The notes: a model not told the origin generated them from the sequence alone. 64,000 nt of DNA from Candidula unifasciata (GCA_905116865.2 CAJHNH020000809.1:137501-201500), one strand, 5' to 3'. Counted from the stretch's first letter, positions 25,253 to 40,053 are shown. Program-made: numbers and translations.

Positions 25253-26439
25253 GAAAACAGTAGATTATAATAACATGCTATATCTTGTACACATAGATCC
25301 AGAAAACAGTAGATTATGATAACATGCCATATCTTGTACACATAGATCCAGAAAACAGTTGAATATGATAACATGCTATATCTTGTGCGCATAGATCCAG
25401 AAAACAGTAGATTATAATAACATGCTATATCTTGTACACATAGATCCAGAAAACAGTAGATTATAATAACATGCTATATCTTGTACACATAGATCCAGAA
25501 AACAGTAGATTATAATAACAAGCTATATCTTGTACACATAGATCCAGAAAACAGTAGATTATAATAACATGCTATATCTTGTACACATAGATCCAGAAAA
25601 CAGTAGATTATAATAACAAGCTATATCTTGTGCGCATAGATCCAGAAAACAGTAGATTATAATAACATGCCATATCTTGTACACATAGATCCAGAAAACA
25701 GTAGATTATAATAACATGCTATATCTTGTACACATAGATCCAGAAAACAGTAGATTATGATAACATGCTATATCTTGTACACATAGATCCAGAAAATAGT
25801 AGATTATAATAACATGCTATATCTTGTACACATAGATCCAGAAAATAGTAGATTATAATAACATGCTATATCTTGTACACATAGATCCAGAAAACAGTAG
25901 ATTATGACAAGATGCTATATCTTGTACACATAGATCCAGAAAATAGTAGATTATAATAACATGCTATATCTTGTACACATAGATCCAGAAAATAGTAGAT
26001 TATAATAACATGCTATATCTTGTACACATAGATCCAGAAAACAGTAGATTATGACAAGATGCTATATCTTGTACACATAGATTCAGAAAACAGTGGATTA
26101 TGATAACATGCTATATATTTACACATAGATTCAGAAAACAATAGAATATGATAACACACTGTATCTTTACACGTAGATTCAGAAAAACAATAGAATATGA
26201 TAACATGCTATATCTTTGCACATAGATACAGAATACAATAGAATATGATAACATGCTATATCTTTAAACACATAGATCCGGAAAATAATAGAATATGATA
26301 ACATGCTATATCTTTAAACACATAGATCCGGAAAATAATAGAATATAACATGCTATATCTTTACACATAGATTTAGAAAACAGTAGAATAGGATAACATG
26401 CTATATCTTGCATACATAGATTCAGAAAGACCGGCTATA

Positions 26440-26870
26440 TTCCTAGTATTTGTCTGATTTTGTGATTTCATATTTTGTCTTTCCTTGAAACTCCTGCAGC
26501 TTTTTTAGGGCATTTCATCTATGTTGTCACAATTTTACATTCATTGGAGGTTGTAAGTGTCCACGTTTAGCACTTATAGCATAGTGTTGGCCAAAATATA
26601 GTTCCGATAAGCTCCACTTTAGTACTCAGGGGTATCTGCTTGTGTGTCAGTAGAGGAGATCGTTGCCCCATTACTTGATTAGCTTTGGAACATCTCGAGC
26701 TAATTTCTTTGTCTAGTTTTTCGTCGGATGTGAAAATTGCTCCCAAATACTTAAATTCCTCTGTCTTAATGTGTTTTTTTTTTGTTTTTTTTTCTAAAAA
26801 CATTTATAATTTCTATTGGGTTTTATTCTTCATTCCTGTTTCTCATGCCTTTGATTTTTTGTTGTTTTAG
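26440..26870 (-). mobile_element. RTE-like LINE, RT thumb region inside the array
   Basis: Minus-strand reading: EEFKYLGAIFTSDEKLDKEI, LLTHKQIPLSTKVELIGTIF, TWTLTTSNECKIV, AAGVSRKDKI and RQILGI.PVF. It ends where the 49-bp array begins; the next LINE residues (IKEQQMKW) are found only on the other side of the array, at 25250. Confidence 0.85.
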
Positions 26871-27235
26871 TTTTTCACTGCTGTTATAGAATATGTTGTA
26901 GAATATGATAACATGTTATATCTTGTATACATAGATCCACAAAAACAATACAATATAATGACATTCTGTATCTTGTAAACATAGATTCAGAAAACAATAG
27001 AATATAATAACATGCTATATCTTATATATATATAGATTCAGAAAACAATAGTTTATGATAACATGTTGTATCTTTACACAAATGTTCCAAAAAAATATAA
27101 TATGATAACATGCTATATCTTTACACATAGATCCAGAAAACAATAGAATATGATAACATGCTATATCTTTCATAGATTTAGAAAACAATAGAAAATGATA
27201 ACACACTATATCTTTGCATTTATATATCTAAAATA

Positions 27236-27735
27236 ACAATAGAGTGTGATAAACACACTGATGAAATGAGTGGGAAAACCCAGTGACATCGAAGGGATTT
27301 CCCAGTGTGATGGGTTTAAGGTCAAGGGCCTGTTAAGAGGAAACCCAGGAAAATGTGTATTTAGTAATTGGAGTTTTTCTTTTGTATGATTGAATATGAT
27401 AACTTGCTATATCCTGTACACATAGATCCAGAAAACAGTAGATTATGATAACATGCTATATCTTGTACACATAGATCCAGAAAACAGTAGATTATGTATC
27501 ATAGAGTGTTTGAGAAAGAGTGACACAACATAAAATTATAGAGTGAGTGAAAGTAAGAAGAGCAAAAAAGAGAGAATGAGATAGACATTGTTTTGGAGAG
27601 AGAGAGAGAGATAGAATAAGAAATAGTTTGTGATATAGAGTGGTGAAAGGTTGTGTGATAGCAGATATTATTTATAACTAAATGGAATATTTAGGGAAAA
27701 TACAAGAACATGATTCCTGCCTCAACATGCCCATG
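27236..27735. other. Intron sequence before exon 6
   Basis: A unique stretch at 27240-27370, two more 49-bp units, then purine-rich GAGAGA sequence (27590-27620). No gene recognised. Confidence 0.5.
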
Positions 27736-27739
27736 TTAG

Positions 27740-27929
27740 GTGGTGATCTCGATTGGGCTCCATCACCCATTCGGGTTGACTGTCTTTGGTAAGTCTGTCT
27801 ACTGGACTGACTGGGACACTGGAGGTATTCACTACACAGACAAGGAGACTGGTGCCAACCCTGGAGTCTTGGCTTCAGGCTTTGGACATATCATGGACGT
27901 CAAAGTGTTTCACAGAAATAGGACGTCAG
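27740..27929 (+). CDS. LRP4: LRP4-like exon 6 (last blade of propeller)
   Basis: Acceptor gttAG (27738-27739), donor TCAG|GTACTG at 27930; phase 0 in, phase 1 out. Encodes HHPFGLTVFGKSVYWTDWDTGGIHYTDKETG and closes with HIMDVKVFHRNR. The HPFGLT blade and the MDxxVFHR closure are the usual end of a propeller, so the next module should be an EGF, as found in exon 7. Confidence 0.93.
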
Positions 27930-28249
27930 GTACTGTCACCCTTCTGTTCACATCTGTGCATACTGATATTCTCTGCAGGTGTACACGTTTTCTTCTGTAT
28001 CCAAGAGGAATGACTGATTACATTTCTCTCTGTCTATGGTGTTCCTGGCATTTGCGTAGAAACTGTTTGAGATGTGTGTCAGCTAGCCTGCTGGTTGTCC
28101 GTATTCCATATGACTGTGAGCGTAAATGTTCTAAATATCACCTCAGCACTGTTGTTTTTACTGCATTTGAATGGTTAATTCCACAAATGCAAGGTCAGGA
28201 GTCAGCTGGTATATAAGCCACTAAGTAACTGATTGGGCTGACATCGCAA

Positions 28250-29230
28250 AAGTTGAGACTGTCACTGGTGCAAGTCAAGGGTTGTATGTGCGTTACCAGT
28301 GACAAAAGGCATCAGCTGTATGGCAATCTGAAAGATTTAAGAGGAGACCGGTTGAAAAGAGAAAAGTCATGAATGGCAGCTGAAGACACCATCAAGACGG
28401 TGGCCTCAGTCAGGCAAATACACAGGGGACAGGAATGGGTCGACACGAACACCTACAACAGTATTTTCTATCAGGTCATTATCACGTTAGGAAGAGAAGG
28501 TAGAGAGTAGTGTAATGGTATGGCATAATTAGAGGTGCAAACTGATACATGACAAGGCTGTGCTATATGATGCAATAGTGTACATCGATGTTCTTTTCAT
28601 TGGTGTGTAAGATCTGGCTGCAGTTTTTCAGCCAGATTAAAAGGAAAGATTGTGGCAGAACAAAATGGAGCTTTTTTATCTGCAACTTCAAGCATAAGGA
28701 TGGAAGTGGAGGTAATCCCTGCAGCTCTGTGTTGGGTAGCAAAAAACAAAGTTACCAGATAAATTATTGTGTTGGATTCTCAGTCGGCACTACTGAAAGA
28801 TAAAAAAAAGGCCTAATGTGGCATAAGTGCATACCATGCATCAGTACACCAACAATGTAGGAAATCATGTGGGTATACTGTCCAGGGTAGGCAGGAGTGC
28901 AAGGAAATGAAAGTGCATATTTTTTGGCTACAAAAGTGAAAGCTACAAGAACACTCATATTGTACAAGGAAGATATTCTGAAGACCATGTAGGAAATTAT
29001 GTTGACAGAAGACACATGATTAGATGAAATAACATGTGCAAGAATGTGTGAACCAGGAATTTAGTGTGGATCCAGCAAGGAGGGACGTATGAGAGGAAAA
29101 GAACGAAGTGTGTATTATCAGGGTGCTATGGGAACCGTTAGCATCTACACTTTAAGACATTTGCTATGGGAGACAGAGCACCTGTGGGTATGCCCGGTGT
29201 GCTATGATTTTGATTCTTAAATCAGTCATC
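28250..29230 (+). mobile_element. Family A LINE, RNase H and tail, decayed
   Basis: Plus-strand pieces in shifting frames: IRMEVEVIPAALCWVAKNKV, IIVLDSQSALLKD (RNase H), and near 29110-29220 GTVSIYTLRHLL, EHLWVCPVCYD, matching the GTISIKTLRWLL...WECPxC tail at 22240-22310. Confidence 0.75.
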
Positions 29231-30165
29231 AGTAGAGAAGCCATTCTACAGTTGCTTCACCTGCTTAGGTTTCGGGACTATTGTCTCATTCTTCTTCTCA
29301 AAGCTTACTTGCTTCTTGTGTGTGCCTTGTTATCGTGACATGGGGAGTGGTTAGATGCTTTTATGATGAGTAGGAATGTTCCTCTCAACGCTTCACCTCC
29401 ACCTGAGCAACTGAACTAATATCTGAGCTATGTTGATCTCAGACAAAGTCCTGGATATCCAAGAAAACAGCCATGTTGGCTCGTTAAGTACATTAACAGT
29501 AGCTGCACTTGGTACCCACAGGAGAAGGAAAGGGGTTTTAGATGTCTAGAGTATTATATTTAATGAATTATTAGTCAGGGCAGTTGACCCCTCCCAACTA
29601 CCTCCTCCTGGTAAAGAATGATTATTAATAATGAGCCCCCACCAAATGCTTTTCTATCTTAAAAGTTCAATTAAACATATAAGAACAGACACACTTGGAA
29701 TTACAAAAACTGATGCAGGTTAAGACCATAAATTTGATTTAAAAACCTAGCAATCATTTTGTTATTTATAAGATTATTAAACAGTGATGGTATGGTGGTT
29801 ATGAGATGTTTCAGCTAGATAACTAAGCACCTAAGATTAGAGTGATATTATGATGGTGGTGTTGAGTTTCCGAACATAAATACATGGTACGTAACTTATC
29901 AAATTTTATAAAGTGGAACCTCAGATATCCATCGGTTTGAGGTCCTTCTGTACTTTTCCACCTCTTCGTTCCAGCGCCTGTACTTTGCCTGGTTCTCCAC
30001 CTCCACTTCCTTCCTAGCTCATTCCCAGCTGGTCGATCTCCTACACACTGCAGGTTGGTACCCGAGGACCCTCTGTTTCTGTTATAATAAAGGACTGGTC
30101 GTCACCCCTATGGGAGCTGTAATTAGGAAACAAACACATATGTGTGGTATCTAGACTTACATTAA
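29231..30165. other. Intron sequence, nothing recognised
   Basis: About 0.9 kb without a clear domain or tandem repeat. A stretch at 29940-30040, read on the minus strand, gives a charged helical peptide (VENQAKYRRWNEEVEKYRR), perhaps a retroelement remnant. Confidence 0.4.
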
Positions 30166-30167
30166 TA

Positions 30168-31980
<1,813 letters not shown>

Positions 31981-31985
31981 TTCAG

Positions 31986-32117
31986 CTATCACACCATGTG
32001 GAAGAAACAATGGAGATTGCAGTCACATCTGTCTGCTGTCGCCATCCCCCCCAGGGTACACATGTGCATGCCCAACAGGTTTGCTTCTGACATCTGGCGC
32101 CAAACAATGTCAGACAG
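31986..32117 (+). CDS. LRP4: LRP4-like exon 7 (EGF-like module)
   Basis: A 132-bp symmetric phase 1-1 exon: acceptor tttcAG (31984-31985), donor ACAG|GTAACA at 32118. Six cysteines: PCGRNNGDCSHIC, YTCACPTG, KQC. The usual NGGC reads NGDC. The last 10 bases plus donor (TGTCAGACAG|GTAAC) are copied four times in the following intron, giving decoy donors at 32220, 32341, 32443 and 32564. Confidence 0.92.
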
Positions 32118-32575
32118 GTAACATGCAGTTTGTATGTTTAGTCAGTAATATCACCTGTCGTGTGCTTGCATTCTGGATGTGACTTTCCTTGTCCTAGTCG
32201 ACTCACCAGTGTCATACAGGTAATATGCACACCTCTACAGTTTATTTATTTGTTTCTTAAGTCAGTAATATCACCTGTCCTGTGCTTGTGTTCTGAATGA
32301 TGACCTTCATTGTAACAAACGACTAACCAGTGTCAGACAGGTAATATGCAGTTTGTATGTTTAGTCAGTAATATCACCTGTCGTGTGCTTGCATTCTGGA
32401 TGTGACTTTCCTTGTCCTAGACGACTCACCAGTGTCATACTGGTAACATGCACACCTCTACAGTTTGTTTATTTGTTTCTTAAGTCAGTAATATCACCTG
32501 TCCTGTGCTTGTGTTCTCGATGGTGACTTTCATTGTCACAGACAACTAACCAGTGTCAGACAGGTAACATCCACA
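32109..32575 (+). repeat. Tandem duplication carrying exon 7 splice donor
   Basis: CAGTGTCAGACAG|GTAAC-like sequence recurs with GT at 32118 (the real donor), 32220, 32341, 32443 and 32564. Spacing is 102, 121, 102 and 121 bp, so the array is two copies of a 223-bp pair. The 32443 copy reads ACTG|GTAAC. These are potential decoy 5' splice sites. Confidence 0.9.
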
Positions 32576-32674
32576 GCACAATTTGTGTTCTTATTGTTAC
32601 TCAGTAATTTCACTTGTTGCATGCTTTATAGTGTACATCAGTTTTGACCAAAGAATAAACAATGGTCCTTGCAG

Positions 32675-32812
32675 AAATGCACAACTTTCTGATCTTCACA
32701 AGAAGGCAGGACATTCGCAAGATATCCCTAGAGGTAGACTATTTCTTTGATGTGGTGATACCTGTCGCTGACCTCAAAAATGCTATAGCCATTGACGTGG
32801 ATACTCTTGAAG
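32675..32812 (+). CDS. LRP4: LRP4-like exon 8 (propeller start)
   Basis: Acceptor ccttgcAG (32673-32674), donor GAAG|GTAATC at 32813; phase 1 in and out. Encodes FLIFTRRQDIRKISLE, then DVVIPVADLKNAIAIDVDTLEG. This is the first strand set of the third propeller seen here; its YWTD core lies in exon 9. A 3.3-kb 30-bp tandem array begins within about 15 bp of the donor. Confidence 0.92.
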
Positions 32813-32825
32813 GTAATCATTGACA

Positions 32826-35800
32826 AACGTATGCAACAATATCTATTTTATGTTACTGTTTTATGTGAGACTGTAACATATTACTGTCTTAAATAACTAT
32901 TATATGATGTCTTATATATGAGAATATTACACAATGCTGTCTTATATGTGAGATTACATATTGCCATCTTATATAGGAGAATATTACATGTTGCTGTCTT
33001 ATTTTTGAGAATATTACATGTTGCTGTTTTATATGTGAGAATTTTACATGTTGCTGTCTAATATGTGAGAATATTACATGTTACTGTCTTATATGTGAGA
33101 ATATTACATGTTGCTGTCTTATTTATGAGAATATTACATGTTGATATCTTATATATGAGAATATTACATGTTACTGTCTTCTAAGTGAGAATATTACATG
33201 TTGCTGTTTTATATGTGAGAATATTAAATGTTGCTGTCTTTTTTTGAGAATTTTACATGTTGCTGTCTGATATGTGAGAATATTACATGTTGCTGTCTTA
33301 TATGTGAGAATATTACATGTTGATGTCTTATATGTAAGAATATTACATGTTGCTGTCTTATATATGAGAATATTACATGTTGATGTCTTACATATGAGAA
33401 TATTACATGTTACTGTCTTCTAAGTGAGAATATTACATGTTGCTGTTTTATATGTGAGAATATTACATTTTGCTGTCTTATATATGAAAATATTACATGT
33501 TGCTGTCTTATTTTTGAGAATATTACATGTTGCTGTTTTATATGTGAGAATATGAAATGTTTCTGTCTTTTTGTGAGAATATTACATGTTGCTGTCTTTT
33601 TGTGAGAATATTACATGTTGCTGTCTTATTTATGAGAATATTACATGTTGATATCTTTTATATGAGAATATTACATGTTGCTGTCTTTTTGTGAGAATAT
33701 TACATGTTGCTGTCTTATTTATGAGAATATTACATGTTGATATCTTATATATGAGAATATTACATGTTGCTGTTTTATATGTGAGAATTTTACATGTTGC
33801 TGTTTTATATGTGAGAATTTTACATGTTGCTGTCTAATATGTGAGAATATTACATGTTACTGTCTTATATGTGAGAATATTACATGTTGCTGTTTTATAT
33901 GTGAGAATTTTACATGTTGCTGTCTAATATGTGAGAATATTACATGTTACTGTCTTATATGTGAGAATATTACATGTTGCTGTTTTATATGTGAGAATAT
34001 TACATGTTGCTGTCTTATTTATGAGAATATTACATGTTGATATCTTATATATGAGAATATTACATGTTACTGTCTTCTAAGTGAGAATATTACATGTTGC
34101 TGTTTTATATGTGAGAATATTACATGTTGCTGTCTTTTTGTGAGAATATTACATGTTGCTGTCTTTTTGTGAGAATATTACATGTTGCTGTCTTTTTGTG
34201 AGAATATTACATGTTGCTGTCTTATTTATGAGAATATTACATGTTGATATCTTATATATGAGAATATTACATGTTGCTGTCTTTTTGTGAGAATATTACA
34301 TGTTGCTGTCTTATTTATGAGAATATTACATGTTGATATCTTATATATGAGAATATTACATGTTGCTGTTTTATATGTGAGAATTTTACATGTTGCTGTT
34401 TTATATGTGAGAATATGAAATGTTGCTGTCTTTTTGTGAGAATATTACATGTTGCTGTCTTTTTGTGAGAATATTACATGTTGCTGTCTTATTTATGAGA
34501 ATATTACATGTTGATATCTTATATATGAGAATATTACATGTTGCTGTCTTTTTGTGAGAATATTACATGTTGCTGTCTTATTTATGAGAATATTACATGT
34601 TGATATCTTATATATGAGAATATTACATGTTGCTGTTTTATATGTGAGAATTTTACATGTTGCTGTTTTATATGTGAGAATTTTACATGTTGCTGTCTAA
34701 TATGTGAGAATATTACATGTTACTGTCTTCTAAGTGAGAATATTACATGTTGCTGTTTTATATGTGAGAATTTTACATGTTGCTGTCTAATATGTGAGAA
34801 TATTACATGTTACTGTCTTATATGTGAGAATATTACATGTTGCTGTCTTATTTATGAGAATATTACATGTTGATATCTTATATATGAGAATATTACATGT
34901 TACTGTCTTCTAAGTGAGAATATTACATGTTGCTGTTTTATATGTGAGAATATTAAATGTTGCTGTCTTTTTTTTGAGAATTTTACATGTTGCTGTCTGA
35001 TATGTGAGAATATTACATGTTGCTGTCTTATATGTGAGAATATTACATGTTGATGTCTTATATGTAAGAATATTACATGTTGCTGTCTTATATATGAGAA
35101 TATTACATGTTGATGTCTTACATATGAGAATATTACATGTTACTGTCTTCTAAGTGAGAATATTACATGTTGCTGTTTTATATGTGAGAATATTACATTT
35201 TGCTGTCTTATATATGAAAATATTACATGTTGCTGTCTTATTTTTGAGAATATTACATGTTGCTGTTTTATATGTGAGAATATGAAATGTTGCTGTCTTT
35301 TTGTGAGAATATTACATGTTGCTGTCTTATTTATGAGAATATTACATGTTGATATCTTATATACGAGAATATTATATGTTACTGTCTTCTAAGTGAGAAT
35401 ATTACATGTTGCTGTTTTATATGTGAGAATATTACATGTTGCTGTCTTATTTATGAGAATATTACATGTTGATATCTTATATATGAGAATATTACATGTT
35501 ACTGTCTTCTAAGTGAGAATATTACATGTTGCTGTTTTATATGTGAGAATATTAAATGTTGCGGTCTTTTTTTGAGAATTTTACATGTTGCTGTCTGATA
35601 TGTGAGAATATTACATGTTGCTGTCTTATATGTGAGAATATTACATGTTGATGTCTTATATGTAAGAATATTACATGTTGCTGTCTTATATATGAGAATA
35701 TTACATGTTGATGTCTTACATATGAGAATATTACATGTTACTGTCTTCTAAGTGAGAATATTACATGTTGCTGTTTTATATGTGAGAATATTACATTTTG

Positions 35801-36095
35801 CTGTCTTATATATGAAAATATTACATGTTGCTGTCTTATTTTTGAGAATATTACATGTTGCTGTTTTATATGTGAGAATATGAAATGTTGCTGTCTTTTT
35901 GTGAGAATATTACATGTTGCTCTCTTATTTTTGAGAATTGTACATGTTGCTGTCTGATATGTGAGAATATTACATGTTGCTGTCTTATATGTGAGAATAT
36001 TACATGTTGCTGTCTTATATGTGGGAATTTTACATGTTTTTGTCTTATATGTGAGAATATTAAATGTTTGCTGTCTTAAATATGAGAATATTACA
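32826..36095. repeat. 30-bp minisatellite, 3.3 kb, about 110 copies
   Basis: The unit has GAGAATATTACATGTTGCTG and TCTTATAT; 26-27-bp variants have CTTTTTGTGAG. Marker variants such as ATTAAATGTTGC recur in the same context at about 33226, 34951 and 35549, showing that long segments were duplicated. It starts about 15 bp after the exon 8 donor. Confidence 0.97.
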
Positions 36096-36820
36096 TGTTG
36101 CTATCTTGCCAGTCAACTAGTTGACACGTATAAAGTCGCAGGAAATAACGAAAAAGGCTGACGCTTGAATCATGGGAAGACTGTAATATCATAGACATGA
36201 ATTTTGCCTCACTGCACAACTAAAGTCAGTGGCATTATTTTGGGACAAGTACAGATGTGCTAATATCTAGGCACATGGATAACATCAGGTGGATGATGTA
36301 TCCACAGATAAAGAAACCAGTAGGATCTACAGAATAATGAACAAGAAAAATATCTTTAGAGATTAAAAATATAATTTTTACTTGCTGCATAGATTCAGAT
36401 GGCTAAAATTACAAATGGTCTAATCAAGCGTTGATTATAATGGGGTCTCCGTGTTGTTTTTGACATGTTAGGTGCCTTTCAAATCTTATTTCCGGGTACT
36501 TTATAGAACCAGATCGCTCCACTTCACTGCCACATTTTTACCATCAGCATTAGTGTGCTGGTGGTGTGATTATTAGTTGAATGGATTGTTTCCCCTGACA
36601 ATTTGCACCAGGTTTATATAGGATCCAGTTGCTTTTGTAGTTCAGACATCATGTCAGCTCAGTTCCTGCCCTCTTGAGGAAATGCCTTCTTCATATTTTT
36701 ATTCATCTCCTCCTACTCCTCCTCCTTATTCTTCATCTTTGTCTTTATCATCTTCTTTGCCTTTTTTGTCTTCATCATCATATTCATTGTCTTTTTCTTT
36801 TCCTCCTCCTCCTACTTCTT
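36096..36820. other. Intron sequence, nothing recognised
   Basis: Unique sequence with CCAGTCAACTAGTTGACACG (a short palindrome AACTAGTT) at 36108, then C/T-rich sequence from 36680. No gene recognised. Confidence 0.5.
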
Positions 36821-37150
<330 letters not shown>

Positions 37151-37284
37151 CCTTCTTCTTCACCTCACACACTGGCTGATAAATCCACTTTCTTCCTTCT
37201 TCTTCATGTCACACAGTGACTGATAAATCCACTTTCTTCCTTCTTCTTCACCTCACACACTGACTCATAAATCCACTTCTCAAT

Positions 37285-37390
37285 TTTAGTCTTCTTCCAG
37301 AACTTCAGTTTTGCCCACATATCTACATATCCATTTTACACGTCTGGCTTATTACTATGCAGGTTGTTGGTTCCTCACCTCTCAGGCAAG
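37285..37390. repeat. Dispersed repeat, copy 2
   Basis: Homologous to 23029-23135: TTTAGTCTTCTTCCAGAACTT, CATATCCATTTTACA and CCTCACCTCTCAGGCA. Confidence 0.75.
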
Positions 37391-37515
37391 AGAGGAAACA
37401 CAAGAAGTGATTACTGTACTTATGTTTATTTGGATGGATTGCTTTACATTTGTGTTTGTTAATGCATGGTTGCTGTGAGAAAACTGTCAAAGTATGCCAC
37501 TGTATTTGCCAATAG

Positions 37516-37685
37516 GGAAGATGTACTGGACAGATACAGCATTAGACAGGATCTCTAGAGCAAACCTCAACGGGTCACATGTGGAGAGTGTGCTGCAGCA
37601 TGGCATCCATACAGCTGATGGGCTTGCCATCGACTCTGTGGGTAGGACCATGTACTGGACGGATATTGGCCATCATTGTATTCAG
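37516..37685 (+). CDS. LRP4: LRP4-like exon 9 (two blades, GC donor)
   Basis: Acceptor caatAG (37514-37515); phase 1 in, phase 0 out. Encodes GKMYWTDTALDRISRANLNGS, then DGLAIDSVGRTMYWTDIGHHCIQ. The only 3' end that keeps the frame into exon 10 is CAG|GCGAGT, so the intron starts with GC, not GT. The nearest GT (37690) would shift the frame out of the conserved LDG blade of exon 10. A 41-bp minisatellite starts almost at once downstream. Confidence 0.9.
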
Positions 37686-37699
37686 GCGAGTTACACACA

Positions 37700-38475
37700 C
37701 CAGTAATCTCAACCAAGTTTCAGTCCTGCAGCCCTGTATCAATGTCTGTATTTCATGTATCCAGAACTGCAGCACCTTATCAGTGTCGTATGTTTCATAT
37801 ATCCAGAACTGCAGTACTATATAATTGTCTGTTTCATGTATCTAGGACTGCAGCAGTATATCATTATCTATGTTTCATATATCCAGAACTGCAGCAGTAT
37901 ATCATTGTCTGTGTTTCATATATCCAGAACTGCAGCAGTATATCATTATCTATGTTTCATATATCCAGAACTGCAGCAGTATATCATTATCTATGTTTCA
38001 TATATCCAGGACTGCAGCAGTATATCATTATCTATGTTTCATATATCCAGAACTGCAGCAGTATATCATTGTCTGTGTTTCATATATCCAGGACTGCAGC
38101 AGTATATCATTATCTATGTTTCATATATCCAGAACTGCAGCAGTATATCATTATCTATGTTTCATGTATCCAGAACTGCAGCACTTTATCAGTGTCGTAT
38201 GTTTCATGTATCCAGAACTGCAGTACTATATGATTGTCTGTTTCATATATCCAGAACTGCAGCAGTATATCATTATCTATGTTTCATATATCCAGGACTG
38301 CAGCAGTATATCATTGTCTATGTTTCATGTATCCAGAACTGCAGCACCTTATCAGTGTTGTATGTTTCATGTATCCAGAACTGCAGTACTATATAATTGT
38401 CTGTTTCATGTATCCAGGACTGCAGCACTGTTACAGCCCTATATCTGTCTGTGTTTCATGTATTCAGGACTTTAG
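37700..38475. repeat. 41-bp tandem array, left part
   Basis: The unit has TATGTTTCATATATCCAGAA, CTGCAGCAG and TATATCATTATC. About 18 copies, starting just after exon 9. The array is cut by a LINE and resumes at 40362. Overlapping open frames of about 200 codons follow from the absence of stops in the unit. Confidence 0.96.
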
Positions 38476-38559
38476 CTTGTTGTTGTTGTTGTTATCGATC
38501 CAGCGGCCCATGAGCTTTTGCCCTTTGGCCCAATGCCATGTAGTGGAATTTGCATGTTT

Positions 38560-39459
38560 TCACAAGCTGTTCTTTTCCTCCGTGCAAGGGTTCCACTTGT
38601 CTGGTCTCGGAGGGAGTAGCATTCTTCTAGTCTCACTGAGTTTTGGGTACTCAAAGAGATGGTGTTCAACAGTTTCGTAGGGGTAGTTACATAGCTGGCA
38701 CTCTGGGGAGTGTTGTGGCTGTATTCTGTTTAGATGTCCATTGAGTGGAGTATGTTGCGTTCTAAGTCTGAAGATGGTGGCCTGGTCCCTTCTTGTTAGA
38801 TGGTTAATGCTGTCATTAGGATCAGGGCCAGCCATGTGTCTATAAACCTCTCTTCCAGTGTCTCCCATCGCCCATCTGTTCAACCAAGTCTCTTTGTTTA
38901 TAGCTCTTATAAGTGTTTTTGCTGTCTGTAGGGTTGTCGCTGTAGGTGGTTGTTCTTGTGTTGCTCCTTTCTTTGCTAATCTTTCAGCTCTGTCATTACC
39001 TGGTGTGCCGGAGTGGCCTGGAATCCACTGCATCACTATTCTTATGTTGTACGAGGTAATAATCTGATCAGCATCCAGGATTATCTTGGCTATGTCAGTT
39101 CTGCAGCGTTCACTGCCCTCCAGAGCTTGAAGGGCAGACATTGAATCTGTGAAGATGACAATATTTTGGGTCTTTGAAGGGTAAACATCCATTACAGTCT
39201 TTAGGTGGTATACTGCCATTTCCAGTGCAATTATTTTAGCTTCATAATTTGAACAGAATTCCCCGCATGCATCAAAAATCTCTTCAGCAGATCCATCGGG
39301 ATAACCAATGTAGATTCCGTAACCTGACTTAATGGTAGCTTTAAATGCAGATCCATCAGTATAAACATGTATCCATTTTTGGGGGTAAGAATCAATGGCC
39401 TTTAGTGATGAGTTCATAAGAGCGATTGGGTCGGACTGTTTGGTTTCCTCGCCTAGCAA
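38560..39459 (-). pseudogene. LINE RNase H domain, open for 299 codons
   Basis: Reads WIHVYTDGSAFKATIKSGYG, FCSNYEAKIIALEMAVYHL, IVIFTDSMSALQAL, VMQWIPGHSGTPGNDRAERL and a tail CQLCNYPYETVEHHLFEYP. All four acidic RNase H residues are present. The tail has CxxC...H but lacks the usual last Cys (FEYP). The longest intact retroelement frame in the window after the endonuclease-RT. Confidence 0.92.
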
Positions 39460-40053
39460 TTTAATTCGGACTTCTGGAGTTTTAAAGCGAGCATGTGGTG
39501 GTAGGTTTCTTGCAACATTCTGAATGCCTTGATGTCTTTCTGGGAGGTGGTATCTGTCCTGAATTTCATTAACACAGTGTAAAAGCGATTTGTGCTTTAT
39601 TCTTTGTTTGTATTCCCAGTTTTATACAAGGTGTCTATTAGGATGGTTACGATTCTTTCTAACGCTTCTTTCATAAATTTCTAAAGTGGCTTTTTCTCTA
39701 CGCTACCCGAGGGGTTCTACATTTGTATGGATTTCACATGCAGCAGTTGGTGTAGACTGCATAGCTCCGCAGATTAATCGGAGGGCATTATTTTGTACTC
39801 TGCCAAGAGTCTCTAGGTTAGTTTTGGAGCAGGTTGTAAGCAGTGAGTTGTTGTACTCTATCACAGAGCGAACATATCCTAGATATAAGCCCCTCAGAGT
39901 TTCCTTGTCTGATTACCATGATGTACCTGCAAGTCTCTTTAATAACTGTAACCGCCTCAATGCCTTATTCCTTACGTTTTCAATATGATTCTTGAGGCTG
40001 AGTAGCCGGTCAAGTGTGACTCCAAGGTATGTAGGATGCTCTTCTTTCATCAC

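Larger units (their letters stand above)
24800..27505. repeat. 49-bp tandem array interleaved with LINE pieces
   Basis: The unit has ACATAGATCCAGAAAACAGT, AGATTATAATAACATGC and TATATCTTGT. Regular copies fill 25255-26100 and degenerate ones 24800-24995, 26100-26430 and 26880-27235; two good copies remain at 27385-27500. Two LINE pieces (24995-25252, 26440-26870) break the array. Confidence 0.95.

Noticed and set aside
37686..37691. GT donor at 37690 for exon 9
   Set aside because: It would leave phase 1 and shift exon 10 out of the conserved blade; the GC donor at 37686 keeps the frame.
37676..38475. Overlapping 185-213-codon frames with ISRTAAVYH repeats
   Set aside because: All three frames are open because the 41-bp unit lacks stops; no conserved protein and no splice logic.
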